From contig NZ_JASJOC010000007.1 of assembly GCF_030068615.1 (NCBI RefSeq), positions 120,765-184,764 on the forward strand: DNA of 64,000 nt, read 5' to 3'. A program made the translations under genes and the position numbers. The notes beneath the pieces were generated by a model that did no database searches, was not told where the DNA came from, and saw only the letters and a program-made list of their open reading frames with translations. Positions 35,069 through 43,410 of the stretch are shown one piece after another. The number at the start of each line of letters is the position of its first letter. The stretch's first letter is position 1. The stretch comes from Halostagnicola sp. A-GB9-2. Its GTDB lineage: Archaea; Halobacteriota; Halobacteria; Halobacteriales; Natrialbaceae.

Positions 35069-35641
35069 CTATTCGTCTGTCGATGCGTGAACGGTGATCG
35101 AATACCCGTTGCCATCGTCCGGCTCAGTGTATCCACCGTCGGCTGTCGTATCGATCTCGAGACTTACTAGCATATAATCGCCTTCCTCCTCATCGAGGTC
35201 GTCCTCCTCGATGTCCTCTCTGACTCCACCGGGTTCGATGTTTTCGCTGTTTTCATCGCCGCCGGTGATATCGGCGTCACCAGCCTTGAACGTCACGCCC
35301 TCGACGTCTTCTCCGGTTTCGAACCAAATGTCCACATCTTCGGTGCCGTTGTTGGCGACGAGAAAGAGGTCGTTGAAGGTGGTCACCGCATTGTCGTTGA
35401 TACCTGCATCGTCGTCAGTGCCGATGTTGATTTCGAGCAGTTCGTTGTCTTCTCCGTCGAACTGGACGTAGTCCTCGTCGAGCGGGATCAACTGGAGGAG
35501 TGCACTTGCGTCGCCATCGAGTTCGACTGCAAAATCACGATCGGCTTGCACGGTATCGAATGCACCCGTTCCCCCGATCAGTCCTATTCCGCCCGCGAGC
35601 CCCCCGAGTCCGATTAGCGTATTTCGTCGAGTTATTTTCAT
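35069..35641 (-). CDS. DUF1102-like secreted acidic protein (TasA-style candidate)
   Basis: This 190-residue protein starts MKITRRNTLIGLGGLAGGIG and reaches GTGAF before the polar part. The leader has both a twin-Arg pair and the GTGAF ending seen in SipW-type signal peptides. The mature protein is very acidic (DEDYVQFDGEDNELLEINIG, then a Glu/Asp-rich run near residue 150), with beta-strand-like segments such as LFLVANNGTEDVDIWFETGE. That matches archaeal DUF1102 secreted proteins. GTATAAAG near 35672-35678 may be its promoter. It sits opposite a signal peptidase operon. Fibre subunit is a hypothesis. Confidence 0.8.
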   Translation of the reverse strand: MKITRRNTLIGLGGLAGGIGLIGGTGAFDTVQADRDFAVELDGDASALLQLIPLDEDYVQFDGEDNELLEINIGTDDDAGINDNAVTTFNDLFLVANNGTEDVDIWFETGEDVEGVTFKAGDADITGGDENSENIEPGGVREDIEEDDLDEEEGDYMLVSLEIDTTADGGYTEPDDGNGYSITVHASTDE

Positions 35642-35907
35642 GCGTTAGCTACTCCATACGATGATAGTCACTTTATACTGTAGGACCGTTTTCCAGACAG
35701 GAGGCCCCTGAACCGGAGGAACGCATGCCCTGTATCCCGTTCTGGCGGTGCCTGAGTCGCTTCTGAGACGCTGTACCGGCCGTCCTTCTCAAAGACGTAT
35801 GATCTGATAAAAATCCTGTATTATTGCCATCCTCGGGGTCAACGGTGATCTTCCGAATAGGCATCCTCCCATTGGCCCGTCCACGCTCAACACGGGTGAC
35901 CATCCGC
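35642..35907. other. Gap between secreted-protein and kinase genes
   Basis: This 266-base gap holds the promoter of the DUF1102-like gene (minus-strand GTATAAAG near 35672-35678) and the 3' flank of the kinase gene. No gene is seen. Confidence 0.4.
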
Positions 35908-36963
35908 TCAGGTCCGAAACTCGAATCGAACGCCGCCGGCCGAACTGTCGGTGATGGTTATCTCCCACTCGTGAGCGGTTGCGACGCCTTCAACGATCGA
36001 GAGGCCAAGACCCGTTCCATCTGAACTGGTCGTATACCCGTGTTCGAACACGCTCTGGTGTCTCTGTTCGGGAATACCGTCGCCGTCGTCTTCAACATAG
36101 AACCCGTCCGATCCGTCTAACGCCCCCATCGTTACCGTAATGTCGGCTCCGCCGTGCTTGACGGCATTGGTGAAAAGGTTCTCGAGAAGCGAGTTCAATC
36201 GGTTTCTATCCGCTCTGGTCGACCCGAGTTCGTCCGCGAACGAAAGCTCAGCAGAATCGGTATCGACCCACTGCCACGACTCGGTTGCCACCTGCTCTAG
36301 GGATAAACTCTCTTTCTCACCCACAGTGGCTCCCTGCTGGGCGAGCTTGAGCGTATTCTGTATCAGCCGTTCCATCCGATCGAGCGATTCGGCGATTTCG
36401 CTTATCTCCTCGCGCCCGAGATCTTCTCCGAGGATATTCGTATACCCTTTCGCAACGTTGAGCGGGCTCTGGAGGTCGTGAGAAAGGACCCTCGCAAAAT
36501 TCTCGAGCTGTTCGTTTTGCCGTTCTAATTGCAGTTCTTGTTGCTTGTTTTCGGAGATATCTCGAAACACGCCGGTAAAGAGCAATCTCCCCTCGAACTC
36601 GTGTTCTTTGAGGCTGATCGTCACTGGCACTTCGTGGCCTGCTTTGTGCAACGCCGGTAACTCGACGCCGTTCCAGTCTATGCTCTTGTTCCTACTTTTG
36701 ATGTACTCCTCGAGTCTACGTTTATGGACGTCTCGAAGTCGCTCCGGGATAATTTCCAGTTTCGAACTCCCTACCAACTCTTCCGGTCTGTACCCGAGAA
36801 TGTCTTCGATCGCGGCGTTTGCAAAGACGATTTCACTCTCTCTGTCTATTGTCAATAAACCCTCAGATGTGTTTGCTACCAGCGTTTGACAAAAAATCCC
36901 TTCTCTCGCGGACAGCTGAGGATCGATCGCATACCGCTTAGACTGTCTCTCCTCAGAAGTCAT
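35908..36963 (-). CDS. PAS-domain sensor histidine kinase
   Basis: This 351-residue cytosolic kinase has no membrane segment. A PAS domain covers about residues 25-145 (TSEGLLTIDRESEIVFANAA, ending GVFRDISENKQQE). The dimerisation/phosphorylation helix follows with the His in RVLSHDLQSPLNVAKGY (H162), then a HATPase domain with LENLFTNAVKHGG (N box), VEDDGDGIPEQ (G1) and GTGLGLSIVEGV (G2). It is upstream of nothing on its own strand except the secreted-protein operon, and lies just downstream of two response-regulator genes. It may sense a small cytosolic ligand through PAS. Confidence 0.93.
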   Translation of the reverse strand: MTSEERQSKRYAIDPQLSAREGIFCQTLVANTSEGLLTIDRESEIVFANAAIEDILGYRPEELVGSSKLEIIPERLRDVHKRRLEEYIKSRNKSIDWNGVELPALHKAGHEVPVTISLKEHEFEGRLLFTGVFRDISENKQQELQLERQNEQLENFARVLSHDLQSPLNVAKGYTNILGEDLGREEISEIAESLDRMERLIQNTLKLAQQGATVGEKESLSLEQVATESWQWVDTDSAELSFADELGSTRADRNRLNSLLENLFTNAVKHGGADITVTMGALDGSDGFYVEDDGDGIPEQRHQSVFEHGYTTSSDGTGLGLSIVEGVATAHEWEITITDSSAGGVRFEFRT

Positions 36964-37040
36964 CGACTCATAAGTTGGATTAAATCATTATGAACGCTTT
37001 GGTCGAGTATTCGTTATTCCCGTGACGATTTCCGTAAATA

Positions 37041-37607
37041 TCAAAAATCAGTCTTTTTATCAAGGTCCGCAAAGTCGAGATCGTCGGCGATCGTTTCGAT
37101 AGTCGTATCGGCTCGGTGTTTTGCCTGAGTATACTGATCGAGGAGTTCGGTGTACTCTTCGCTTGAAGCGAGTTCGGTCTCCGTCTTTGCGGCCTCGAGT
37201 GCAGCTTTTTTCGACGCGAGCTGAAAGTACTCCTGGACGGCCTCCTCGTACGTCGGGAGCGAAACGAGATCGCTGACGAGCGAAAGAAGAGCGCCGCGTT
37301 CGATCGGCTTGACGAGGTAGTCGTCGAACTCCATCTCGACGATGTCGAAGTCAGGGTCGACAGCGGTGACCATCGCGATGGGGAAATCGAATCCACGACC
37401 GCGGATCGCTTCGAGGACCTCGTCCCCGGACAGACCGGGCATACGCCGATCGAGGATGGCCATGTCGACGTGTTCGTCGACGAGTTCTAATGCGTCCTCT
37501 CCGTCGTATGCGACGCGGACATCGTACTCGGGTTCTAACCACGTTGCGAACAGATCACCTAACATACGTTCATCTTCGACGATGAGAACTGTGGGTGACG
37601 TCTCCAT
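37041..37607 (-). CDS. HalX-type response regulator
   Basis: This 188-residue protein has a receiver domain with the acidic pair in VEDERM, the phospho-acceptor D53 (MAILDRRMPGLSG), T81 (AMVTAVD) and K100 (DDYLVKPIE). A C-terminal helical HalX domain (residues about 120-185, Ala/Glu/Lys-rich) follows. HalX is found in haloarchaeal response regulators and has no DNA-binding motif. The gene is 77 bases upstream of the kinase on the same strand, so the two are a likely cognate pair. Confidence 0.93.
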   Translation of the reverse strand: METSPTVLIVEDERMLGDLFATWLEPEYDVRVAYDGEDALELVDEHVDMAILDRRMPGLSGDEVLEAIRGRGFDFPIAMVTAVDPDFDIVEMEFDDYLVKPIERGALLSLVSDLVSLPTYEEAVQEYFQLASKKAALEAAKTETELASSEEYTELLDQYTQAKHRADTTIETIADDLDFADLDKKTDF

Positions 37608-37729
37608 TATTGGTTGTCTCTATTCAAGCGATCCTATAAATAGTACCGGCAAATCGTCCCCCGTCGAGGCCGTTGAGGTGTGTCCGTATGTCGTCTACTT
37701 GTCCTGTTCGCGCGGTATGCCTCGAGCGG

Positions 37730-38845
37730 CTATCGCGTCTCACTTTCGACCCTCGTACGCTCTGTAGCCACTGCGAGTATATTATCAAAAATCGGTTTGA
37801 GCGAGTTAACGTCCTGGGTTTCTTCTGCAGTGTGATCGATATGGAAGTACGATGTAACGGATGCCGACTGTAACTTTGCAAGCAGTATATGGAGAAACTG
37901 GAACACCTGCTTGGTACTCTTGTACCGCAGTAATATATTCAACGTGTCGAAACAGAGGATCGTATCCTCTGGGTGTGAGTCCCACTCTTCGACGATTCCC
38001 GTTGTAACGATTCCGAGGCGAGTGAGGTCGGTCGGGCTGTTGATCTGAACGATTTCAATCTCGTTTTCGAGGCGACTCGGCGCGGACTGGTTGTAACCGA
38101 CCGAAATAAGCGTTGTCTGGTTGGCCCGCTGAGCGATTTCTGCAAGGGCGTTTTCGTCTATTCGCCTGTATCTAACGAGCGCTACGTTGATCTCTCCCGA
38201 ACGCTCGTTTTCGAGTACGTCGACGGCGGATGCGCGCTTTCGTTTGACGTCCGATTTACACTGGATGAGTGTACTGGTCGCGCGTGCAGGATCGTAACTC
38301 ATCGGGTTCTGACCGCTCTCGGACGTGTTCTGTCCGCCATCGGCCCCTCGCTGGCTGGTAGTCTCCTGTCGCGATTCGGTTTCCCTGCGTTCTGTCTCGT
38401 CCGTTTTACCGGGCTCGACGATATCGATGCTCGTCGACTTCGGTTCTCCTTCCTTTGCAACCCGCGTTGGGGTAACCGACACCGACTGTCGGATGCGTCG
38501 GAGGAGTACCCCGTTCTCTGCAGTTGATTTCGAGATATAGTCGTCAGCCCCCGCCTTGATTGCGTCGTTAATTGTTTTGTCCGCTTCGTCCTCCGTGAAC
38601 AAGAAAAAGGGTGCCGTAGAATCCCGTTTTTTGACTTCTTCTAAAAACTCGAGGTTACGATCTTCGGCGGTAGATAAGTCACTCAGGATACAGTCGATAT
38701 CGTTCGTCGCGATCACCCCAACCCCCTCCGATACGCTCGCTGCGGTAGTTACAGCGAGTTCGCCATGATCTGCGAGGAAATCGGCCCACGTTCGTAACGA
38801 TTCCGGCTCATCGTTCACGTAGAGCACCCGAGTCTGATTTGGCAT
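37730..38845 (-). CDS. Receiver domain fused to DUF7504-like RecA-type domain
   Basis: This 371-residue protein has an N-terminal receiver (RVLYVNDEPESL; acceptor D56 in CILSDLSTA; K106 in DDYISKS). A polar linker of about 60 residues rich in Glu, Thr and Gln follows, then a C-terminal domain from about 182 (YDPARATSTLIQCKSDV to LCFDTLNILLRYKSTKQVFQFL and SYFHIDH). The latter resembles haloarchaeal DUF7504 proteins, which look like KaiC/RecA-fold domains without an obvious Walker A. The receiver lacks the usual Pro after the acceptor and may be atypical. It precedes the HalX regulator and kinase on the same strand and probably belongs to the same signalling unit. Confidence 0.82.
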   Translation of the reverse strand: MPNQTRVLYVNDEPESLRTWADFLADHGELAVTTAASVSEGVGVIATNDIDCILSDLSTAEDRNLEFLEEVKKRDSTAPFFLFTEDEADKTINDAIKAGADDYISKSTAENGVLLRRIRQSVSVTPTRVAKEGEPKSTSIDIVEPGKTDETERRETESRQETTSQRGADGGQNTSESGQNPMSYDPARATSTLIQCKSDVKRKRASAVDVLENERSGEINVALVRYRRIDENALAEIAQRANQTTLISVGYNQSAPSRLENEIEIVQINSPTDLTRLGIVTTGIVEEWDSHPEDTILCFDTLNILLRYKSTKQVFQFLHILLAKLQSASVTSYFHIDHTAEETQDVNSLKPIFDNILAVATERTRVESETR

Positions 38846-39258
38846 TGCAGATTCCTATCACCGAGTTTGTATTGAATCGCCTTTAACCTACATATCTCCG
38901 TACGACGCGTCTCGTCCGATGATTTCGGGGATAGCGGATCGTATTTTATACTCTTCGACGCTGTGTACGCTCGCTATTCCGCTGCCGGACGGCGGTTTAA
39001 AATCGGATAACGCTTTGCAGACAATCAATGTGTGGGTTACTAGCAAACCTAAGTAGCGTTCGCCCAGTAGAATTAAGATAACTCCGCCGGGTTGTCACTA
39101 CACGTTTTGCATGAACGGAACCTCTCAAATCACTGTTTCAATATGATCGTCTCGTTCCCTTTCTGCTCTGATCGGAACACGACCCACCGTGCCGTTGTAT
39201 CCTGTGGGAACTGCATACGATTAGCTATCGATTTAGAGAAAAATAAATAAGTCGAGCT
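38846..39258. promoter_or_regulatory. Divergent region between signalling and export operons
   Basis: This 413-base region separates the leftward regulator gene from the rightward export operon. ATTTAGA near 39231-39237 is about 25 bases before the ATG of the 21-codon leader ORF at 39259. A second AT-rich stretch, AAATAAATAA at 39241-39250, follows immediately. No protein gene is evident. Coregulation of both operons from this region is possible. Confidence 0.45.
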
Positions 39259-39324
39259 ATGAGTACTGTTCAAGCTGAAGCACGTTCACAATTCGAGGGC
39301 GTTTTCGGGAGGCCATTACAATGA
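39259..39324 (+). CDS. Possible 21-residue leader peptide before DUF5305
   Basis: ATG at 39259 opens a 21-codon frame reading MSTVQAEARSQFEGVFGRPL plus Gln, whose TGA overlaps the ATG of the next gene as ATGA (39321-39324). An ATTTAGA box at 39231-39237 is correctly placed for a leaderless start at 39259. Inside the ORF, GGGAGG at about 39307-39312 serves as a ribosome site for DUF5305. The layout suggests translational coupling or a leader peptide. It is too short to identify by similarity. Confidence 0.35.
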   Translation: MSTVQAEARSQFEGVFGRPLQ

Positions 39325-40451
39325 ATAGAGAGGACTGGTCTATTCGGCTTCGGGCATTTTTGAGCGAACGGTTCGTTCTCGTTCTTGTCTTCTTACTCGT
39401 TCTTACTGCACTCTTTGGAATTTGGACCTATCAAGTGAACGCCGTACCGGAGTTCGAGCAGGAGGATCGAGTCGTCGAACAGTGGGGAGAGTCGACAGCG
39501 TACAATCACAGCGTGCTCGTGACCGACGATACCGCCGTCTGGTCTTCGGGAGAGCGATTGAGTAACCGGCCGATCTACTACACGGCCGTCTCTACGGAAC
39601 TGAACGGGGCGTACTCGTACGAGTATACGGCGACAGACGGGGATGTCACGGTAACCTCAGAAACGTATCTTCTCGTTCGAGGCGTCGATGACGGTGGTGG
39701 CGAAACCGTCTTCTGGGAGTTCTCTGAACCGCTCGAGGAATTGACGACTGAATCGCTCGATCCCGGCGACGAGCACACGATCGAGTTTGCCCTTGATATC
39801 GAGGATGTCCAGGAAGACGTCTTCGAGGTCGAAGAAGATCTGGGAGCGAGCGAGGGCGCTGTCGATATTCGCGTCGTCTCCGCGACCGAAGTCGAGGGAG
39901 AGATCGAAGGCGAGCAGGTGAGGACGACCTACGATAGTGAAATGCCCCTCGAGATCAGTTCGTCGACGTTCAGCGTCGGAGATATCGATACCGTCGACGA
40001 ACAGGAACAAACAACCGAACAAACGGAGATACCCGTCGAGGCCTCAGCGCTCGAGTCACTCGGTTCGATCATCGCGTTCGGAACGGCGCTCGCTTTGAGT
40101 ATCGCGTTGGTTGTCGGACGCAACGCGAACTACATCGAGATCACCGAGGAAGAAAAGCAACGCCTGCAGTTCGAACGGAATCGAGAGCGCTTCGATGAGT
40201 GGATAACGACCGGCACGTTCCCCTCCGAACGGGAGTACGAATCGACGATTCTCGTCGACGATCTCACGGGACTGATCGACGTCGCAATCGACACGAACAA
40301 GCGAGTTATCGAGGATCAACAACTCGGCGTGAGTACGGTGCTCGACGAAGAGTACAGCTATATTTTCGTCCATCCAGGCTCGCCAGCTCGAGATTGGCTA
40401 CTCAGTTACGCCGATGAAACGATCGACGAATTCGAGGGCCATGACTTCTGA
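39321..40451 (+). CDS. DUF5305 family membrane protein
   Basis: This 376-residue haloarchaeal protein has an N-terminal helix (residues about 17-37, FVLVLVFLLVLTALFGIW), a large beta-rich extracytoplasmic domain (about 45-235; tyrosine-rich strands such as NGAYSYEYTATDGDVTVTSE), a second helix near 245-270 and a cytosolic tail. It carries no enzyme motif I recognise. GGGAGG at 39307-39312 lies 8 bases before the ATG. It is followed after 48 bases by a signal peptidase gene and then a winged-helix membrane protein, a set that suggests assembly or anchoring of secreted subunits. Its exact role is unknown. Confidence 0.85.
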   Translation: MNREDWSIRLRAFLSERFVLVLVFLLVLTALFGIWTYQVNAVPEFEQEDRVVEQWGESTAYNHSVLVTDDTAVWSSGERLSNRPIYYTAVSTELNGAYSYEYTATDGDVTVTSETYLLVRGVDDGGGETVFWEFSEPLEELTTESLDPGDEHTIEFALDIEDVQEDVFEVEEDLGASEGAVDIRVVSATEVEGEIEGEQVRTTYDSEMPLEISSSTFSVGDIDTVDEQEQTTEQTEIPVEASALESLGSIIAFGTALALSIALVVGRNANYIEITEEEKQRLQFERNRERFDEWITTGTFPSEREYESTILVDDLTGLIDVAIDTNKRVIEDQQLGVSTVLDEEYSYIFVHPGSPARDWLLSYADETIDEFEGHDF

Positions 40452-40499
40452 GTTACACCCGTTTGGCTCGCGAACCCGTCCACCCGGTATCTTAGGAAC

Positions 40500-42077
40500 A
40501 TGAGTTCTCCGATTCAGTGGGGTAAATACGCGCTCGTCTTCGTCCTCGTCCTTTTTATCGGACTGACGCTCGTCGGCCAACTCATCGGCCAACCGATGCT
40601 CGTGTTCGTCGAAACGGGGAGCATGGAGCCGACTCTCGATCCCGGAGATGGATACGTCGCGGTTCCAGCGATGTTCGCTGGCGAGGTATCGGAGGGTGAT
40701 GTCATCCTTTTCGAGGCCGAAGAACTCGGCGACGGCGGGGAGTTGACGACGCACCGAGTGGATAGGGTCACGGATGAGGGGTATATCACGAAGGGGGACG
40801 CGAACCCGTTTACCGATCAGGAAGACGAGGAGCCACCGGTACAGGAGGGACAGATCCAAGCTGTTGGGCTCACCGCGGGCGGGGATCTCGTCGTCGTCCC
40901 CGGGCTGGGATCCGTCGTCGAAGCGACCTCCGGCGTAATGGGTACCACGCAGGATCGGCTGTTCTCGTCCCTCGGGCTCGAGCCCCCGGGGACGACCGGC
41001 TTTGCAGTCGGTGTTCTGGCTCTCAGCGGGCTGTTGTTCCTCGTTAGTTCGGCCACCGAGATGCTCGGTCGAGGGAGTTCAGATGGTCGTTCACGCGGGA
41101 GTTCGGCCCGAACGGGGGGTATCATAATCCTCGTGTTAATGTTGATCATACTGATCCCGATCAATCTCTCCATGTTGCTCCCTTCCGGCGTTTATCAGTA
41201 CGAGATCGTCAGTTCGAGCGGTCCTGATGACGACGAACAGACGATCGAAGCAGGGACTTCAGCGGAAGTCTCGTACCCGATAACTAACGGCGGACAGATT
41301 CCGGTGTTCGTGATCGTCGAACCGGCAAGCGAGGGCGCTCACGTCGATCAAAACGAGTATTACGTGCCGAGGCAATCCGCAGAGAACGCATCTGTGACGA
41401 TGGATGCTCCCGAGGAGACCGGGACGCACTACCGGTTCGTCGAAGAGACCAGATATCTGGTTTTCCTTCCCCCTTCGTTGATCGGAGCGTTGCACGCGAT
41501 TCATCCGGTCGTCGCACTGTTCGCGATTAACGCGCCGATCGCCCTCGTGCTGACGCTTATTGGAATCAGTACGCTGGGGACAGGGCGAATGCGTCTCAGA
41601 TCTCGTTCACGGAATCTCACTCTTCGCCAGGAAATCCACCGGAAGCTATCGTTTGCCTCGCTCTTTACTCGTCGGCCCGATAGACCCGCTCCGCCACCGC
41701 CGTGGAAATCCGGAACGTCGACGTCGGCTCACACTCCTGAAGACGATGTCGAAACCGACGCTGCTGGGACCACACCAACGCCGGAACGAACGAACGAATT
41801 CGATGAGGCATCACTTTCTCGATACGGGTGGATCGAAGGCGTGGTCCAGACGCCGCCAAACGAAATCGGACTCGACGGCACCGAATGGACACCGTCCCTT
41901 CTCCGAACGTTTCTCGAGACGGCCTATGACGAACAGTACACGCGAACCGAATGCAGAAGGTTGATGGGGGAGTTACACACAGCAACACCACGAACGTACC
42001 AAATCGATACGGATTCGACGGGGAGGCGAGGTACCCAGTCTGGATCGACCGATGGGTGGGGTGCGGACGAGCCGTAA
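40500..42077 (+). CDS. Signal peptidase I (S26B type) with extra membrane and cytosolic parts
   Basis: This 525-residue protease would cut leader peptides at the membrane. The archaeal/ER-type catalytic Ser lies in VETGSMEPTLDPGD (S41) and the catalytic His in TTHRVDRV (H85), with KGDANPF near residue 98. It is much longer than a standard enzyme of about 200-250 residues. After the catalytic domain come further helices near 165-188, 207-230 and 340-365, a beta-rich extracytoplasmic segment between them, and a C-terminal cytosolic part from about 390 to 525. This long form resembles SipW-like peptidases found with surface-fibre genes. It probably processes the nearby secreted proteins. Confidence 0.88.
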   Translation: MSSPIQWGKYALVFVLVLFIGLTLVGQLIGQPMLVFVETGSMEPTLDPGDGYVAVPAMFAGEVSEGDVILFEAEELGDGGELTTHRVDRVTDEGYITKGDANPFTDQEDEEPPVQEGQIQAVGLTAGGDLVVVPGLGSVVEATSGVMGTTQDRLFSSLGLEPPGTTGFAVGVLALSGLLFLVSSATEMLGRGSSDGRSRGSSARTGGIIILVLMLIILIPINLSMLLPSGVYQYEIVSSSGPDDDEQTIEAGTSAEVSYPITNGGQIPVFVIVEPASEGAHVDQNEYYVPRQSAENASVTMDAPEETGTHYRFVEETRYLVFLPPSLIGALHAIHPVVALFAINAPIALVLTLIGISTLGTGRMRLRSRSRNLTLRQEIHRKLSFASLFTRRPDRPAPPPPWKSGTSTSAHTPEDDVETDAAGTTPTPERTNEFDEASLSRYGWIEGVVQTPPNEIGLDGTEWTPSLLRTFLETAYDEQYTRTECRRLMGELHTATPRTYQIDTDSTGRRGTQSGSTDGWGADEP

Positions 42078-42079
42078 CT

Positions 42080-42646
42080 ATGATTCGAGCGAGTCACGAC
42101 GAGACGGTGGAAACTGCCGGACACGAACAGCAAAACGAGCTTTTCGATGCGCTCGGGAGCCATCGAAGTCGATACGCGCTGTACGCGTGTCTTCAGACCG
42201 ACGGCGAACTCACCCTCTCGGTGATCGCGGATCAGGTCGCCGCGTGGGAGTACGATAAACCGATCGCTGAGGTTACGTCGACCGAACACAAGCGGGTATA
42301 TACGTCACTCCAACAGCACCACCTCTCGAAACTCGAGCGATCAGGACTGATCACTATCGACGACAAGTCGATTGATTGTACCGAGAAAGCGCAACAGCTC
42401 GACCTGTACATCGAACTGGTCCCGGAATCCGACGTTCCCTGGAGCCTCTATTATCTGGGATTGAGTACGATCGGAGGGTTCATATTCGGGTTGGAGGCGA
42501 TCGGGTTTCTCCCCGATCCGATTTCACCGCAGGTGCTTACCGGGATACTATTGCTCGCGTTTTTTTGCTCGTCGCTCGTCCACTACCGGCACTCGAACCG
42601 CGTCACCTTTGGCCCCTCGGATCGACCGCTCGAAATTGCGGACTGA
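42080..42646 (+). CDS. Winged-helix membrane protein (DUF7344-like)
   Basis: This 188-residue protein starts at an ATG 2 bases after the signal peptidase stop, so it is the last gene of the export operon. Residues about 20-115 form a winged helix (LFDALGSHRSRYALYACLQ, ADQVAAWEYD, STEHKRVYTSLQQHHLSKLE) like the DUF7344 domain of haloarchaea. Two hydrophobic helices follow (LGLSTIGGFIFGLEAIGF and VLTGILLLAFFCSSLVHY). It may be a membrane-tethered regulator of this cluster. The longer upstream frame is not conserved-looking. Confidence 0.82.
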   Translation: MIRASHDETVETAGHEQQNELFDALGSHRSRYALYACLQTDGELTLSVIADQVAAWEYDKPIAEVTSTEHKRVYTSLQQHHLSKLERSGLITIDDKSIDCTEKAQQLDLYIELVPESDVPWSLYYLGLSTIGGFIFGLEAIGFLPDPISPQVLTGILLLAFFCSSLVHYRHSNRVTFGPSDRPLEIAD

Positions 42647-42964
42647 TACGGACTGCCGTCAGGCATTCCGGTGCAACCGCAACCGTCCTGGGGATGTGCC
42701 CGTACATTGTCACAGCGGACCGTACGAAGTGAACTCAGTCGCTTCGCTCGTCTCTTCCCGTAGCTCTTGACTTATCGTTGGGAGTACAGAAACCGCAACG
42801 CTTCCAGACGGTACCGTGTAGACGAAGCGTATTTATTACCGATAGTAACATCACGTGCCTATTCATGTAACGGATAGCAAATGGATCGGAATTGTGGCGA
42901 TGCCAATCGAGTCACTTGACGCCCTCCACACGACTGAAGTCGTGGGCTTTTTCCTGTACTTCGT
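42647..42964. other. Gap with IS200/IS605-like hairpin
   Basis: This region holds no gene. It ends in a short inverted repeat (see the repeat at 42929-42944) followed by a T-run, and adjoins the broken rhodanese gene. Confidence 0.4.
42929..42944. repeat. Hairpin CACGACT-GA-AGTCGTG, IS200/IS605-end-like
   Basis: CACGACTGAAGTCGTG is a 7-base inverted repeat with a 2-base centre, followed by GGGCTTTTTT-like sequence. Hairpins of the type CCACGACTGAAGTCGTGGG are common at the ends of haloarchaeal IS200/IS605-family elements. No tnpA or tnpB gene is present here, so it would be a remnant. A transcription terminator is the simpler alternative. Confidence 0.35.
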
Positions 42965-43410
42965 GTAAGCCAGTCAACCGGGAACGGTACAGAACCACCC
43001 TCGAGGGCTTCGGAGAGACGCGACCAGCCGTTCATCCCACCCTCGAGGTGATTCACACCGTAGCCGCGTTCTTTCAGCGCGCCTGCTACGAACTCGCTAG
43101 CGCTCCCGTTCGCGCAGAGAACCGTAATTTTTCGGTCGTCGGGTATCTACCCAAGTTCGTCGGTGGTACTGTCCTCGTCGAGGAACTCGAAGTAGGGGAC
43201 GTTGACGACTCGACGGATTCGTCGTCGCTACGCCACTCTTTGTCGTCTAATTCCACCCTCGAGTCGAGGTGTGTTACTTGCTCCTGCGTCGACGCACTCG
43301 TTCAGTTCGTCCGGCGTTGTCGACTCGACCTCGACGGCAGGTGTCGGGTAGTCCGTTTCGTCCGTGTCCTTCCGCGCCCAGTATCGGTCACTTCCACTTC
43401 CAATTTGCAT
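42965..43410 (-). pseudogene. Rhodanese (sulfurtransferase) gene broken by frameshift and deletion
   Basis: An ATG at 43410 starts MQIGSGSDRYWARKDTDETD and continues EVESTTPDELNECVDAGA before leaving frame and stopping. Further along, in other frames, come RVVNVPYFEFLDEDSTTDEL (ending in a stop), then IPDDRKITVLCANGSASEF with the rhodanese active-site Cys loop, and VNHLEGGMNGWSRL, the typical C-terminal rhodanese motif. The order is right, but the middle (DTR and EEWHIPGA-type segment) is missing and at least two frame changes are needed. The intact haloarchaeal relatives are rhodanese domains for sulfur transfer. It is decayed. Confidence 0.7.
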
